Assembly: GCA_038025085.1 (NCBI GenBank)
Contig: CM076145.1
Span: forward strand, 15,535,000 to 15,598,999
Direction: 5' to 3'
DNA length: 64,000 nt
From: Tetragonia tetragonoides
Lineage: Eukaryota > Streptophyta > Magnoliopsida > Caryophyllales > Aizoaceae
The notes beneath the pieces are model-generated. The model had not been told where the DNA came from. It saw nothing but the letters and a program-made list of their open reading frames with translations, and ran no database searches. The translations under genes were made by a program, and so were the position numbers. Shown one piece after another: positions 23,245 to 34,960 of this stretch (position 1 is its first letter; every line of letters begins with the position of its first letter).

Positions 23245-24579
23245 CAGCTAAGGAAGCCGAAGAAATACCCACGGATATTGAGTCCGAGGGTGAACCATTG
23301 AGTGATCCTCACTATGATGATTATGAAGAGTATGTGGAGGCGGATAAAGGTGAACTTCTAGTCACAAGGAGAGTCCTCCATGCCGAGGAGATTCCTAAAG
23401 ATCGGGCTCAAAGGAAAAACATCTTCCATACTCATTGCACTATACAAGAAAAAGTTTGTCAACTCATCATTGATGGGGGTAGTTGTGCAAATGTCGCTTC
23501 TACACTCCTTGTAGATAAGCTTGGCTTGCCTACCTCCAAGCACCCTATCCCTTACAAGCTTCAATGGCTTAACAAGGGAAGTGAAGTCAAGGTAACTCGA
23601 CAAGTTTCTATTCCTTTCTCCATTGGTACTACTTATAAAGATGATGTGCTTTGTGATGTGATTCCTATGGATGCTTGTCATGTTTTGTTGGGTAGACCGT
23701 GGCTTTTTGATAGGCATGTATGGCATAATAGGAGGGCTAATGCTTATTCCTTGTTCTTGGGTGGAAAAAAGATCATTTTAGCTCCTTTATTGCCGTGTGA
23801 TCTTGTTGATAAGCGTGATAAGCATGGAAAGGGTTTGTTCATGAGCATGACAGAAGTTGAAAAGGAGATATGTGATAATGTTGTTGTGTGTCCTTTACTT
23901 GTTGTTGAAGAAGGAGAGTCCTTGGATGGTTGTGACATTCCTAATTTGGTGAGACCTTTGCTTGAGTCTTATTATGATGTGTTTCCTAAGGATTTGCCCC
24001 CGGGTTTGCAACCATTTAGAAGGATTGAGCACCAAATAGACCTTGTTCCCGGCTCTACTCTCCTTAAGAGGGCAGCCTATAGGTGTTCCCCTTTGGAGGC
24101 CAAAGAATTGCAAAAACAAGTTGATGAATTGGTTGCTAGAGGCTATGTTCAGCCAAGTATGAGTCATTGTTCTGTTCACGCTCTATTGGTTCCTAAAAAG
24201 GATGGTACTATGCGTATGTGTGTGGATAGTCGTGCCATAAACAATATCACAATCAAGTATAGGTACCCCATTCCTCGATTGGATGATATGTTAGATGAAT
24301 TGCATGGTTCAAGCTTGTTTTCCAATATTGATCTTCGTAGTGGCTATCACCAAATCAGAATGCGTGAAGGTGATGAATGGAAAACCACTTTTAAGACCAA
24401 AGGAGGCATTTCTGAATGGAAGGTAATGCCTTTTGGTTTATCAAATGCACCTAGCACTTTCATGAGGTTGATGAACGAGGTTTTGAGGCCTTTTATTGGG
24501 CGTTTTGTGGTTGTTTATTTTGGTGATATTCTTGTATATTCTAAGACACAAGATGAGCATTTGATACATCTCAAGGATC
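23172..24579 (+). pseudogene. Zinc knuckle, protease and N-terminal reverse transcriptase of the CRM-like element
   Basis: In order: zinc knuckle CYKCHGFGHYKADC; an acidic linker; an aspartic protease with IIDGGSCANVAS and a downstream CHVLLGRPWLFD; then the RT with ARGYVQPSMS, YPIPRLDDMLDEL, FSNIDLRSGYHQIR and VMPFGLSNAPSTFMRLMNEVL. The catalytic box reads YFGDILVYS where this family has YFDDILVYS: one active-site Asp is Gly, so the polymerase would be dead. The frame is cut by a CACTA element immediately after HLIHLKD. The element can only have moved with help from other copies or before these changes. Confidence 0.93.
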
Positions 24580-26263
24580 CACTACGCCAAAAAGCATCTA
24601 CTATAACGCTTAATACATAACTGTTACTAGAGAAAGTGTTATTATATAGAGGCGGAAATTAAGTTATTACCTCTAATAATGGTTCGTGAATAAGCGTTAT
24701 AGTTATTTTTACCTCCTATAATGGTTTCTTTCAATAAGCGTTATTATTTCCCGATTATAACACTTTTTATGGCAAATGTTATATTTGGTTGTGATTTTTT
24801 TAAGCGAGATTACAATGTTCTGGTTTGAGCACCGCTTCAGCATACTTAATCGTAGGTTACTTTATAATTTGAGCAGTTCCCATTTCTCACACAATTGGCC
24901 TCTCTATCTCTCTTGTTCTCTCTCCTCACGCCATGATTTGGTCCATATGGATCTCCATTATTCCTTTTCCTTCAGCTCTTCTTTCCTTGTTACCTTCAGA
25001 TCCGAGATCAAGTGGCAAAGTTCTACCCAATTTGCTCTTCTTCTTCTATTCAGATGAGTCTCTCTCCTAGCCTCCTTAGTGGGGTAACATTGGAGGCAAT
25101 GTTCAGTTCGAATTGAAGGTGTTGTCGTCTGGCTGTAAGAGTAAGATCCTTTCCAATTTGTTCCTCTTCTTCTAGTTTTCTCTCTTTTCTTTTATTGGCC
25201 ACCATGCATGTTCTTCTTTCAATCGGTATTCGGTCGAGGCCAATATTACCCGTTTGTTTCTCTTTGTTATCTTTTTTCCGTTCCCTCTTCGGTTGATCAA
25301 CAAAAATTCCAATTTATCTCCTCAATTAACTTCTAATCACCTAAATCTAGAGATTTCGATAGTTAATTGTAGATTTAGTTCATGTTTATATTTATTTATA
25401 ATTTAATTATTAATATATGGTTATACATTCAATTTCTGATTGAAGTTTGCTATAAGAAGCTTGTCGTGAAGTAACGCCAGTTGTGATGGAAAATAGAAGG
25501 AGCGGCATCGGTGATGGCGACGGCGAGTAGTCTGGTAGTAAATTTCTGCCTCCTCGTTTTTGTACCCAAATTTTTTCCTTTGATTATAGGTTGATCCACA
25601 GCCCATTTCTAAGAAGTTGTTATCTTTATTTAATTTATTTATTTTTTTAGTTATGCCTCGCGGAGATGGTAGGCGTGCTGTTCGTGGCGGCGAGAAGAAG
25701 ACTTTAAGTTCTAAGTCTAGGGTTCATAAGATTTAATTGCAGTTAGCAGACTTTTATTGACCAATTACAGAAATTATATAGTTATGGTTTACAGTTTCAC
25801 TCTCACTTTGGATGTATAAAGCGGTTTAAGACTATAAACCTTCTGATTAATTCGTTATTGCAATAAGATTTTGATGAAACAATTACTTTTGACCACCTCT
25901 CTTGCTGATTTAAGCTTTGATTATGTGAATTCTAATAAGTGTATGATTGGTTGTTTTTTGCAATTGATGGGTAACGAAATAACTAGAAAACCGGAAAGGT
26001 TTTCATTTTTTTTTTAAAAACAAAATAAGTCTCTCATAATGGTTGGGTAATAAAAGTGTTATAGTTGGTAGTGTGAAATGTGCATATAATTCAAAGATAG
26101 ATAACGTTCCCGTATGACAACCGTTATTAAATCCCCCTTTCTTATAACGGTTAGAAGCGTTATTAGACCCTCCCTATTTACAATGACACCCGCCTATATA
26201 ACGCTTAAAAGCGTTATAGTTCAAGGCACAAAACCGTTATTATAAGCCAAACCTGGCGTAGTG
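24580..26263. mobile_element. CACTA transposon (1684 bp) inserted in the pol gene
   Basis: The ends are CACTACGCCAAAAAGC at 24580 and CTGGCGTAGTG ending at 26263. Both subterminal regions carry repeats of AACGCTT / AAGCGTTAT type in mirrored orientation. The immediate flanks are GAT(C) and GAG, so the 3-bp TSD may be GAG with a change on the left; it is not exact. Inside are CT-rich stretches (24890-25070) and a short frame from ATG 25653 (MPRGDGRRAVRGGEKK) that I could not match. No transposase was seen, so it is non-autonomous. It is the innermost layer of the nest. Confidence 0.82.
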
Positions 26264-27777
26264 GAGGTCATTAAAACCTTGAGAAAGAACAAGTTGTATG
26301 GCAAAATTGAGAAGTGTGAGTTCTTGGCTCCTAAGGTGGTTTTTCTCGGTTATGTGGTCTCTTGTGATGGGATTTCTATGGATCCTACTAAGGTAGAGGC
26401 AATCAAATCTTGGCTTCAACTCAAGAGTATCACGGAGGTGCGTAGCTTTCATGGCCTAGCTTCATTTTATAGGCGCTTCATAAGGGATTTCTCTACCCTT
26501 CTCTCCCGTATCACGGATTGCATGAAAAGAGGGAAATTTTAGTGGACTAAGGCTGCAAATCAGGCCTTTGAGTCCTTGAATGAGAAGCTTAGCTCAGCTC
26601 CTATCTTAGCACTCCCCAACTTTGATGCTCTCTTTGAACTAGAGTGTGATGCAAGTGGAATTGGCATTGGGGCTGTTTTGATTCAAGAGAAGAGGCCGAT
26701 TGCTTTCTTTAGTGAGAAACTGAGTGGTCCTAAGCTCAATTACAGCACCTATGACAAAGAATTCTATGCTCTTGTTCGTGCTATTGATCATTGGGCGCAC
26801 TACCTCAAGCCCAAACAATTTGTGCTCTATTCCGATCATGAGATCTTGAAGTAAATCAATGGCCAACTTAAGCTCAATCCACGGCATGCCAAGTGGGTAG
26901 AGTTCTTGCAATCATTCTCCTTTGTGTCCAAACACAAGGAAGGTAAGACTAATGTAGTGGTCGATGCTTTATCAAGAAGGTACTCAATGCCCTCTATCTT
27001 GGAGGCTCGGGTACTTGGTTTTTCTTTCATCAAAGACCTCTACCTAGAGGATGATTTCTTTGCTCCTATTGTCAAACGAGAGGCCCCTGATCCTAAGAAG
27101 CAATACACCATGCAAGAAGGGTTCTTATTTAAGAACAACAAGCTTTGTGTCCCTAAGAACTCTATAAGGGACTTGTTGATCAAGGAGTCATATGGAGGTG
27201 GTCTAGCTGGTCATTTTGGCTACACCAAGATTTATGAGATCTTATGTGAGCATTTCTATTGGCCGTGCATGCTTGGTGATGTTCAAGCGCTTGTGGCTCG
27301 TTGCTCTTCTTGCCAACAAGCCAAGGCTCAATTTCACAAAGGCCTTTACACGCCTCTCCTGGTTCCTAATGGTCCTTGGGAAGATTTGAGCATGGATTTC
27401 ATTATGGCTCCTCCTAGGACACAACAAGGCAAGAACAAGCTCATGCCTAGGTCTGATGGTCCATTCAGGTGCTTGAACGAATTGGAGACAATGCCTACAA
27501 GGTTGAGCCACCAGGAGATTCAAGCGTTTCTAGTACTTTCAATGTTGGAGATCTTATTCCATACTTGGAAGATGAGTACTTGGACGACTTGAGGACAAGT
27601 CCAAATCAAGAAGGGGAGGATGATACGAGTGTAACAAGCAACTCAACTGAGCACAAGGAAGAGAGCATGGACGCTAATCAACTATTTGCAAGCATTAGCA
27701 CCATTGGTTATGTAGAGGCTCTTAACGATAATCCCAGTTGTTCTAAGGGTTATATCTTAATTAATTTGCTTAATTAA
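26264..27777 (+). pseudogene. RT C-terminus, RNase H and gutted integrase of the CRM-like element
   Basis: The pol frame resumes with [20 protein letters not shown] (RT thumb). RNase H motifs follow: [36 protein letters not shown]. In-frame stops occur near 26540 and 26852. The integrase zinc-binding region is present (GHFGYTKIYEILCEHFYWPC, then CSSCQQAKA). After WEDLSMDFIMAPPRTQQGKN the sequence jumps to LMPRSDGPF, which normally lies beyond the catalytic core, so the DDE core is deleted. The junction falls in AAGAACAAGCT near 27435, compatible with deletion at a short repeat. A one-base loss near 27468 shifts the C-terminal domain, whose frame crosses the PPT (27605-27620, ending AAGGGGAGGA) and stops in the LTR at 27777. 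Confidence 0.9.
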
Positions 27778-28423
27778 TCCTTAATTACGCTTGTAATAAT
27801 TCTTAGGCGTAGCTCTAATTTCTGCATTTTGTTTTGTTAAATATGCGTACTAATTAGGCCGTACAAAAATGAGTTTGTTCCTTGGCTTAGTAGTTGATAA
27901 AAATAGCTTGAAAATAGCATGGAGTAGGCAGAAAGGCAGCATCAGATGAAGACAAAAGGTACAACAGCACCAACAAGTGGATTCGTACAAAGGAGACGCT
28001 CCAAATTGTACTATCCGAGTACGCTTGTAAGCTGGCGCCAGGACCACAAAAAGGCTCCTTTTGAGAGCCTTATCTCATTGTGCCACCTTAGCTTGTTTCT
28101 AGAATGATCCTCTAGGGTTCTCAGCTTATAAATAGCATCCTTATCCTTGTAAGAACGCAGATTTGATGAATGAAAACACATGATAGAGCACTGCATCTGT
28201 TCACAAGCTATGCTTGGGTATTTACGCTTCTACTAATTCTTTCTTAGTGCTTGATTGCTTAGGAGAGATTAGCAAGGGTGGGGATCCTCTTAGGCGACTA
28301 AACTTGTGCTTAATTGCTGGGTTTTGGAGTTAAGAGTTAATTGCTTTATTCATTTAAACACAAAAACACAAAAAGAAGTTACTCTATTTCGTTCCAACGA
28401 GCTTGCTGTTTGTTTTCGTATCA
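27621..28423 (+). repeat. 3' LTR of the CRM-like element
   Basis: Starts TGATACGAGTGTAACAAGC directly after the purine tract and ends CGTATCA, followed by the TSD GAGAT. Confidence 0.93.
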
Positions 28424-29214
28424 GAGATGGGAAGAGAAAGTAAGGATTAGAAATACCCAAAAGAAGCTTCAGTTGATAGATAAGCAAGAACTTGATGATA
28501 GCTTGAAAGTGCAAATTCACTCTTCAAGTTACAAAGCAAAACCAATGTTTGATTCTATTCTAGAAAGCATAAAAGTGTTTGAGAGAATATGGGGTGATAA
28601 GAGATGGTTTGAAAGAGATGAGTTCTCACTCTTTTTATAACCCCCCAAATGAATGTAGTCGAATTCAAGTGAAAAGCCAAAGGAATGGCAAAGGTCACAG
28701 CTTGCATTCTCGAATTCCGGCAGGTTGCATGGTCGTGCGGAAATTATGAAGGAAGTTTGCATGGTCGTGCAACCCTTCATGAGCTCACTGACTTACTTGC
28801 ATGGTCATGCAAGGTTTAGCCTTCAAACTTGCTTGGTCGTGCAAGGGCAACTTTGCCTAGAACTTCGTTTTTGCATTTCTCTTCTTGCTTGGCTTTCTGT
28901 AAGGCATTTTCCTCGACTTCTTCTTTAACAATTGCAACTCCAAATCATCTCCAAAGTCTCTACCAAGCAACGGGGTCTCAAAATGTCCTAAAAACACATT
29001 AAAACACAAACATACCCCAAGTAGTCATCTTTATCAAAATAATCATAAAATCTCACAAAGAAATGTTATAATTATCATGAAACCAATCAAATGAGTGTGA
29101 TTATCATATGAATAATAGCTCAATTTACGCACTCATCATGGTGACATTAAGTGCTCTAATACTTATAAATATAAAAATTAAAAAAATTAATGACCCAAAG
29201 TGAAATTTGATTTA

Positions 29215-29634
29215 AAAATGGTCAAATATTAATTTGATGCGAGGTTATTAATATTATTAGTAAAATTATATTTTATTTTATTTTTGCAAAGATTTCTATC
29301 CATAGGATGCAGCATGCTAATTCTTGAAAATGATATTTTTATGCCACCTTCATTTGTTATGATATTGGACTAAACTTAGATAGATAATAAAAACAGTATA
29401 TGTACAATAATTTTAATAAGTAATTTAATTAATGAAAATAATGAATAAACTCATTTTGCATTAACGGTATAGGTGCACTAAAAGTTGAAAGCACATGCTC
29501 GTTTTATTTCGCACAACTAAAACTATGTAACAAAGTTGAGCACATGTGGCGTTTAAGTGTCATCTTTACACAAACATTTCCTCTTATGTGATGCCTACGT
29601 GTCATCACCACACGAAAAAAACACAGCTTTTATT

Positions 29635-29721
<87 letters not shown>

Positions 29722-29800
29722 ATTTTGAAGCATTTTTCAAATCCAATCCAACGGAGTTAGATTTATAATTTTTTGACTCACGTTACTAAAGTTATTTCAT
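29215..29800 (-). mobile_element. Helitron-like family B fragment
   Basis: The reverse complement matches 35655-36250: shared landmarks are CATAGGATGCAGCATGCTAA-type sequence at 29306, the TTTTAGTGCACC region at 29480 and CCTACGTGTCATCACCACAC at 29593. It is non-coding. The 82-bp (TA)n tract at 29637-29718 sits where the plus copy has only a short ATATATATGTATATG, so the microsatellite expanded inside the element. The 3' hairpin end is missing at the junction with family A. Confidence 0.55.
29637..29718. repeat. (TA)n microsatellite in family B
   Basis: About 82 bp of uninterrupted TA. Confidence 0.95.
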
Positions 29801-30359
29801 TTTGTAATTTAGAAATATGCTAATAAATATGTAATTAAGTCAATCAATGATGAGATATTAATGATGGATGATGTGTCATGCTACGTGGCAAGTTTGTGCT
29901 TACCTGTCGGCTTACATGTCATGCCCACACGACGTAGCACGCTTATGTGGCGTCCCACGTGTCAGCACCACACGAAAAAGGACCCAGTTATATGTATATA
30001 TGATATGATACTAGTTAGTAACCCGTGCTACGTACGGGCTATAGTCAAGTTCGCATATGTAACGTCATTCTTTTACTTCTCTTTTTTTTTTTGGATGCGT
30101 GATTCTTATTAGGCCAAATTATATTTTTTGTAGTTAGTAGTATCCTATAATTTTGTTTAAGAAGCAATAGGTAATAGATTGACTTGAAGTAATTGCATGA
30201 TTATATAAACCGTGATTTTTATTGTCCTCATTACGTGTACTGAAATTGCATTTCAACATTTTTGTGAGCCCTTGTGCATACAGTATTATTGTTCTTGGGG
30301 ATATTATGATCTTCATTCATCCAGTGAAATCTCTATTTTTGGGTTGGTGGGGAATGTAA
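29801..30359. other. Spacer with a second minus-strand Helitron 3' terminus
   Basis: CTAG at 30011-30014 followed by ACCCGTGCTACGTACGGGCT is a Helitron-like 3' end read on the minus strand; its body would extend to higher coordinates but has no recognisable 5' end. Left of it, 29870-29995 holds GTGGC/CACGTG-rich inverted motifs related to the family B 5' region. Confidence 0.45.
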
Positions 30360-30662
30360 GGCTCCGTTTGATTCACCTGGATAAAATTGATCTGAACTGA
30401 ACTGATCTGTACTGAACTAAATTGATTTTTTAAACTTGACCGTTAACCATTTAAAATTCATCCAAACATAGTTAATATTGGACTCATTTGAAAGTATGCT
30501 TTGAGATCTTTCCGATGACATAATTTTCATCATGAAAATATTTCGGAATAAAAAGTTATATGAGTAATAAAGTTACACATGAACTGAACTGAACTGAACT
30601 GAACTGGACTGAACTGAACTGGACTGAATTTAAGTAAAAATTAAAGTGAATCAAACAGAGCC
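30360..30662. mobile_element. PIF/Harbinger-type (Tourist-like) MITE, 303 bp
   Basis: GGCTCCGTTTGATTCAC (30360-30376) and GTGAATCAAACAGAGCC (30646-30662) are inverted repeats with one mismatch, flanked by TAA on both sides (30357-30359, 30663-30665). The interior has runs of ACTGA-type pentamers (30410-30420 and 30583-30628). Confidence 0.82.
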
Positions 30663-30665
30663 TAA

Positions 30666-31568
30666 GCGTTTTGTTGAAAAATATATACAGATACATTAGG
30701 TTTTGACTGGAAAAAAACCCCATCGTGATAGACAAATGAATATACCTTAAAAAGTCTTAAACTAAACCTCAACCAAAAAAATAAAAAAATTATGAACTGG
30801 CTATCCCAGCTCATGTCACAAAACTTTATCAGTCATCTTATTCTATGTAGAGTAATTTAAGAATGACGGAGGTAAAGTATTACATAATAAACTTTGAACA
30901 TTAATTTATGAAAATATATAAAGATTCACAATATGAAAATACTTTTATTAGATTCATTTTTTAAAGTACGTTCAAAAAAACATATTATTACTATTCATAT
31001 AATTGTAGTTATTCACGGTCAAATATGGTGTCTTAAAGACCGTGCAAAAGTAAACGTTTAGGATTTTATAAGGCAGAAGGAGTAATTAAAGTCTAACCTC
31101 TTCATTCTCTTGCATATCCAGGAGTGTTGCGGTTGATTGTCCAATAAGTTTCTTAGCATTTTCTTCAACTACAATGAAACTTGTAGTCCTAGTATCATCC
31201 TCCACAACCTTCTAGACGATATCCAGACATGAACACATATCGAGTAAGGTGTTGTAGATTTTTAGAGTACAACTTCAAAAATATTTTAAGTTACAACCCT
31301 TAACGTTTATAACCATATAGTAGTATTGTCGTCTCGGGCACCTTTAATACTCAATCGTTTGGTAGAACCTCCCTCGTTCAACACTACTCTCACAATTCAA
31401 AGATACACTTAATTTCATGGAATGAATAAATATAGAGGAATAGTCATCCAAACAATTTTTGTACGTACCTGAACTTCGCCATGTATTCCTCCACCTCACT
31501 AATTTTTGGATTCAAATATATGCGGGGGATGACAACCTATGTGTCATCATCGCATAGACATGACTCAA

Positions 31569-31572
<4 letters not shown>
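30666..31572. other. AT-rich spacer, no gene recognised
   Basis: No coding frame, TIR pair or RNA gene is supportable between the MITE and the next (TA)n tract. Confidence 0.35.

Positions 31573-31664
<92 letters not shown>
31573..31664. repeat. (TA)n microsatellite next to a Helitron 3' end
   Basis: About 92 bp of TA, followed within 6 bp by the CTAG of a minus-strand Helitron terminus. Confidence 0.95.
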
Positions 31665-31667
<3 letters not shown>

Positions 31668-31669
31668 TA

Positions 31670-34560
31670 CTAGGATTTTACCAGTGCTATGCACGGGCGA
31701 CCAATTTACCATTATATATTTTTATATGTTCAAATTAATTTATGGATTTTTTGAAAATTATACACAGTTTTCATCACCAAAAATAATAGTCAATTTTCAC
31801 GTAGCAGACACTTATACCAACTGATATAATTGTTGTTATTAAATAACCGTCAGTTTGATCAGACAAACCCCTTAATTGGTAGCTCAAAATCTAAACCTAT
31901 TACCATTGTTGATCCTGCAAATATGATTCACATATCAATTCTAAAGTAGTCAATGCTTATAAAAACCACGAATATTAAATTTAATAAAGAAAAAAATGAC
32001 CGAATGCGTACCCTTGTCATATTACCTACAATTATTCTACAAATATCAGTCACGTGTTCGTTGTCACATAATATGCGCTTATCCCCATAGATATTAGTCA
32101 AATATCACCTATCACGTAATACCCACTACTATATAACATGAAAATGATGACGTTGTATGTGATCATTGTCACATAACATGCGCTTATCTCCATAATATTA
32201 GGCAAACAAATATTAGTCACATGTTCGTTGTCACATAACCTATGCTTGTCCCCGCAAACTTTAGCCAACACATATATCACCTGCCATGTAAAACCCACAA
32301 ATATATAACTACTTAATAAAAACAATGACTCTATGTGTGAGCATTGCCACATTACACGCGCTTGTCCTATGTAATATTAGACAAATATATATTGCCCAGT
32401 CAAATTACTTGTTATTATACCCACAATTATAAAACTCAATTGAAATGGTGACATTAGATGCTCTCATGCTCATAAATGTAAAAACTTAATAAAATTGATG
32501 ACCCAAATAAGTGTTTACAAAATAGTCAAGTATTTAATAGTGACTTTTCTTATTACATTTAATACATTATACTTAAAGATTACCATAAATACCATAATAG
32601 CAAAATAAAAAGGGAAAACAAAAGAAAAATCGATAGCCACTAATAACGTGACACATGTCACATAATCGGTGCTCTTACCCAAAACTATATTTGGCGCTAC
32701 GCACGGACGGTCAATTTGTCACAATATATAAATAAATATTATTTATTTTTCTTACAAAATTTTTGATTGTTTTTTCAAAATTATACCAATGTATAGTTAC
32801 CGGTCAAACTATTACACATGTCATATTAGTTGTTTTTTTTACCCTAGTCACCCAACATGTTATGGTACCCCTAATATATTACTTTACAAATTAAGACTCC
32901 AATGCGACCCTTGTCCCTTATCTGCCATATCTCAAAAATATTAATCACATGTCACTTGTCAGGTGTATATGCTACCCACAAATATAAAACTTAATTAAAA
33001 TTGTAATACTCTTGTCATATAACCAAAGATTATCCCATAAATTCAACTCAACTGTCAATAACCTATGCGCTTCTACCAACTAATATAATTTTATTTTTTT
33101 TTTGTTAAATATTGGTAGGTTTGATCAAATTGTGGGTTAATATGTGTCTTCCTAAATAGGTCATACGAAAGTTAACAGACTAATAGTTGCCAAATAAAAT
33201 AAAATAAAATAACATCAACTAAGATAGTATATTTATGATGATCTCATCATAAAAGATATTTAAAATTCTATAAATAAAAATCATTATCGTTTTTTATATT
33301 AATTTATGCATTTCACCAAAATGACACAGGAATATTGCACATAAATAAATGATTGACCACTAATATTGCACATAAATAAATGATTGACCACTAATATTGT
33401 GCCACTAAAATGGACAAATATTTCATATGCATAAACTGTCTCTACATATTCTTTTCTATATTAGGTTATACTTTTTTATTATAAAGTACACATAACTTTA
33501 ATTTATAAAGATAAAGCATAATACGCAGGTGATTTAGTGTCTAAATACATTACATGTACTTTTCCTATAAATATGTACCCACAAATATAGAATTAATAAA
33601 AAAAAAAAGGTGATTCAACGTATACCCTTTTTACATTACAATAATTCCATAATTTATTTTTTAGGGTATAATTCCACAGAAATTAGTCACTTACTCACAT
33701 GTTACCTTACAAATATCAGTCAAATATCACTTGCAATATACCCTGCCCTTAAACCTGTAAATATAAAACTTAATAAAAAAAATCATGACTCTATATGTGA
33801 CTCTTGTCGCATAACCTATGCTTATCCTCCTAAGATTAGGCACGAATTACTTGTCATGTCATATTACAATTGCTAACTCTTATATAATACCCACAAATCA
33901 CCACAACCATCAATCTCAATAAAAATGGTGACTCGAAATGTATTCTTGTCACATTATCTAGTGCACGTATACCAACAAATAGGGATTAGATATGTTTGCA
34001 CCCCGCAACTATAAAATTCAAAAAAAATGGTGACCCAAATTATAGTACAAAAAAGGGGGTCAAAAAGGTAACTCAAAATCTCTAGTCACAATACTTGCGC
34101 TTATCCTCACAAATATTAGTCGCATGTCAATTGGTCACTTGTGACATAACCTCCAATTTGACCCACGAATAAACAAATTTTAGTTAAACCATACATAGTT
34201 TGTTCAAACTATTATTTAACATGTTCATCTTTAATCGAAAAGTAAAAGGTGAAATGCTAAAAAATAAACCAGTAAAGATAATAAAAGAAAATGATAAACT
34301 AATATCTTTTATATTTATAGTGTACCAATTTATACGATTATTTCATTTCAAATGTACCTTTATTATTTATATCATTAACTACCTAAATTATGCCAAAAAA
34401 TTAATTCAAACTATTGACCTTTCCTATTAATTTACATCATTAATGTTAATTAACAATTTAATCATAACCCCTCTAAAAAAAAAAAGTTTTAACTAATGAC
34501 TTGAGTATAAGCCAATAGGAGAGTGACACTTATCACCTCACCAGCGCTTATACCCAAAAA

Positions 34561-34561
<1 letters not shown>
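31670..34561 (-). mobile_element. Helitron-like family A copy (about 2.9 kb)
   Basis: The minus-strand 3' end is CTAG at 31670 with an adjacent GTGCATAGCAC-type hairpin (31685-31702). The body is a degenerate tandem array of TTGTCACATAACCTATGCTTATC / AAATATTAGTC / CACAACTATATAACTTAATAAAAA blocks with period roughly 90-110 bp, in the same order as the other family A copies. A second hairpin-like motif at 32694-32710 suggests internal duplication or nesting. The presumed 5' side ends at the (TA)n tract at 34562. There is no helicase frame, so it is non-autonomous. Confidence 0.58.

Positions 34562-34650
<89 letters not shown>
34562..34650. repeat. (TA)n microsatellite at the presumed 5' side of the family A copy
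   Basis: About 89 bp of TA. Confidence 0.95.
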
Positions 34651-34653
<3 letters not shown>

Positions 34654-34960
34654 TGTGCTACTAGTAGGTTTTTAGAGTAATTCTATATCCAATACGGTGT
34701 GGGTAAACAGTAAATCCCACACCGGTGGATCCCATTATAAAATATTTGCATTTTTGACCCAAAAGTTATAAAAAATTAAAATTTTACCCCGCATAAAAAT
34801 AGGCTATTCCCAAAAAAGTAAGTATAGAAATGTCTCTGTTATAATATTTAAAATACTGTTATAATTTTTGTTGTTCTTATTTGTTATTTAAAGTACTGTT
34901 ATTTACATAAAAACTCTGCTATATCATTAGAAGCTCTATTTCGTGCTTAGTGTATTGAAT
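34651..34960. other. Spacer with a perfect 8-bp-stem hairpin
   Basis: GGTGTGGG and CCCACACC flank a 12-base loop near 34697-34724. The rest is AT-rich. It leads directly into a PBS-like 13-mer at 34961. Confidence 0.4.

Larger units (their letters stand above)
20831..28423 (+). mobile_element. CRM-like Ty3/gypsy retrotransposon, complete ends, defective interior
   Basis: Two LTRs of about 804 bp flank an initiator-Met PBS, gag, pol and a polypurine tract. The TSD GAGAT is exact (20826-20830 and 28424-28428). The element spans 7593 bp, of which 1684 bp is a CACTA insertion in pol. Lineage: the integrase C-terminal frame runs through the polypurine tract into the 3' LTR (to 27777), an arrangement known from CRM-clade elements. 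No clear chromodomain was seen, so the clade is inferred. Damage includes a gag frameshift, an altered RT active site, in-frame stops, loss of the integrase core and a C-terminal frameshift. Confidence 0.92.
20093..29139. mobile_element. Solo LTR (about 1449 bp net) carrying the CRM-like element
   Basis: The left end is TGATAGGCCTGCAAGTGC at 20093 and the right end ...TACGCACTCATCA at 29139, flanked by an exact 5-bp TSD TGGTG (20088-20092 and 29140-29144). Removing the CRM-like element and its 5-bp duplication leaves about 1.45 kb with no internal coding region and no second LTR, so it is best read as a solo LTR formed by LTR-LTR recombination. The right half (28429-29139) includes a run of GCATGGTCGTGCAA-like repeats at 28726-28850. 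The family is unknown; length and start suggest a gypsy LTR. Confidence 0.72.
13767..29220 (-). mobile_element. Helitron-like family A copy, split by nested insertions
   Basis: The minus-strand 3' end is at 13767: CTAG preceded, on the minus strand, by a GTGCGTAGCAC hairpin. The body reads 13767-13974, 18930-20092 and 29140 to about 29220, interrupted by the LINE (13975-18929) and the solo LTR (20093-29139). It is non-coding and built of degenerate tandem motifs (TCACATAACCTACGCTTATC, ATATTAGTCAAATATCACCT). The opposite-strand copy at 36733-38274 matches it over hundreds of bases, for example around CGGTTTGATCA. The 5' end is lost where it meets family B sequence near 29215. Confidence 0.6.

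Noticed and set aside
24776..25057. 93-codon frame in the CACTA interior
   Set aside because: CT-rich composition gives Ser/Phe/Leu runs; no transposase or host-gene motif.
25653..25736. Short frame MPRGDGRRAVRGGEKK in the nested CACTA, considered as a captured histone-like start
   Set aside because: Too short, no recognisable continuation after the stop, and no transposase context.
28726..28850. GCATGGTCGTGCAA repeats in the right half of the solo LTR as a separate element or hairpin
   Set aside because: They are a few spaced direct copies within the LTR with no TIR or TSD; treated as LTR-internal repeats.
29546..29760. Open frames of alternating Tyr-Ile (here and at the other TA tracts)
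   Set aside because: Translation of (TA)n microsatellites.
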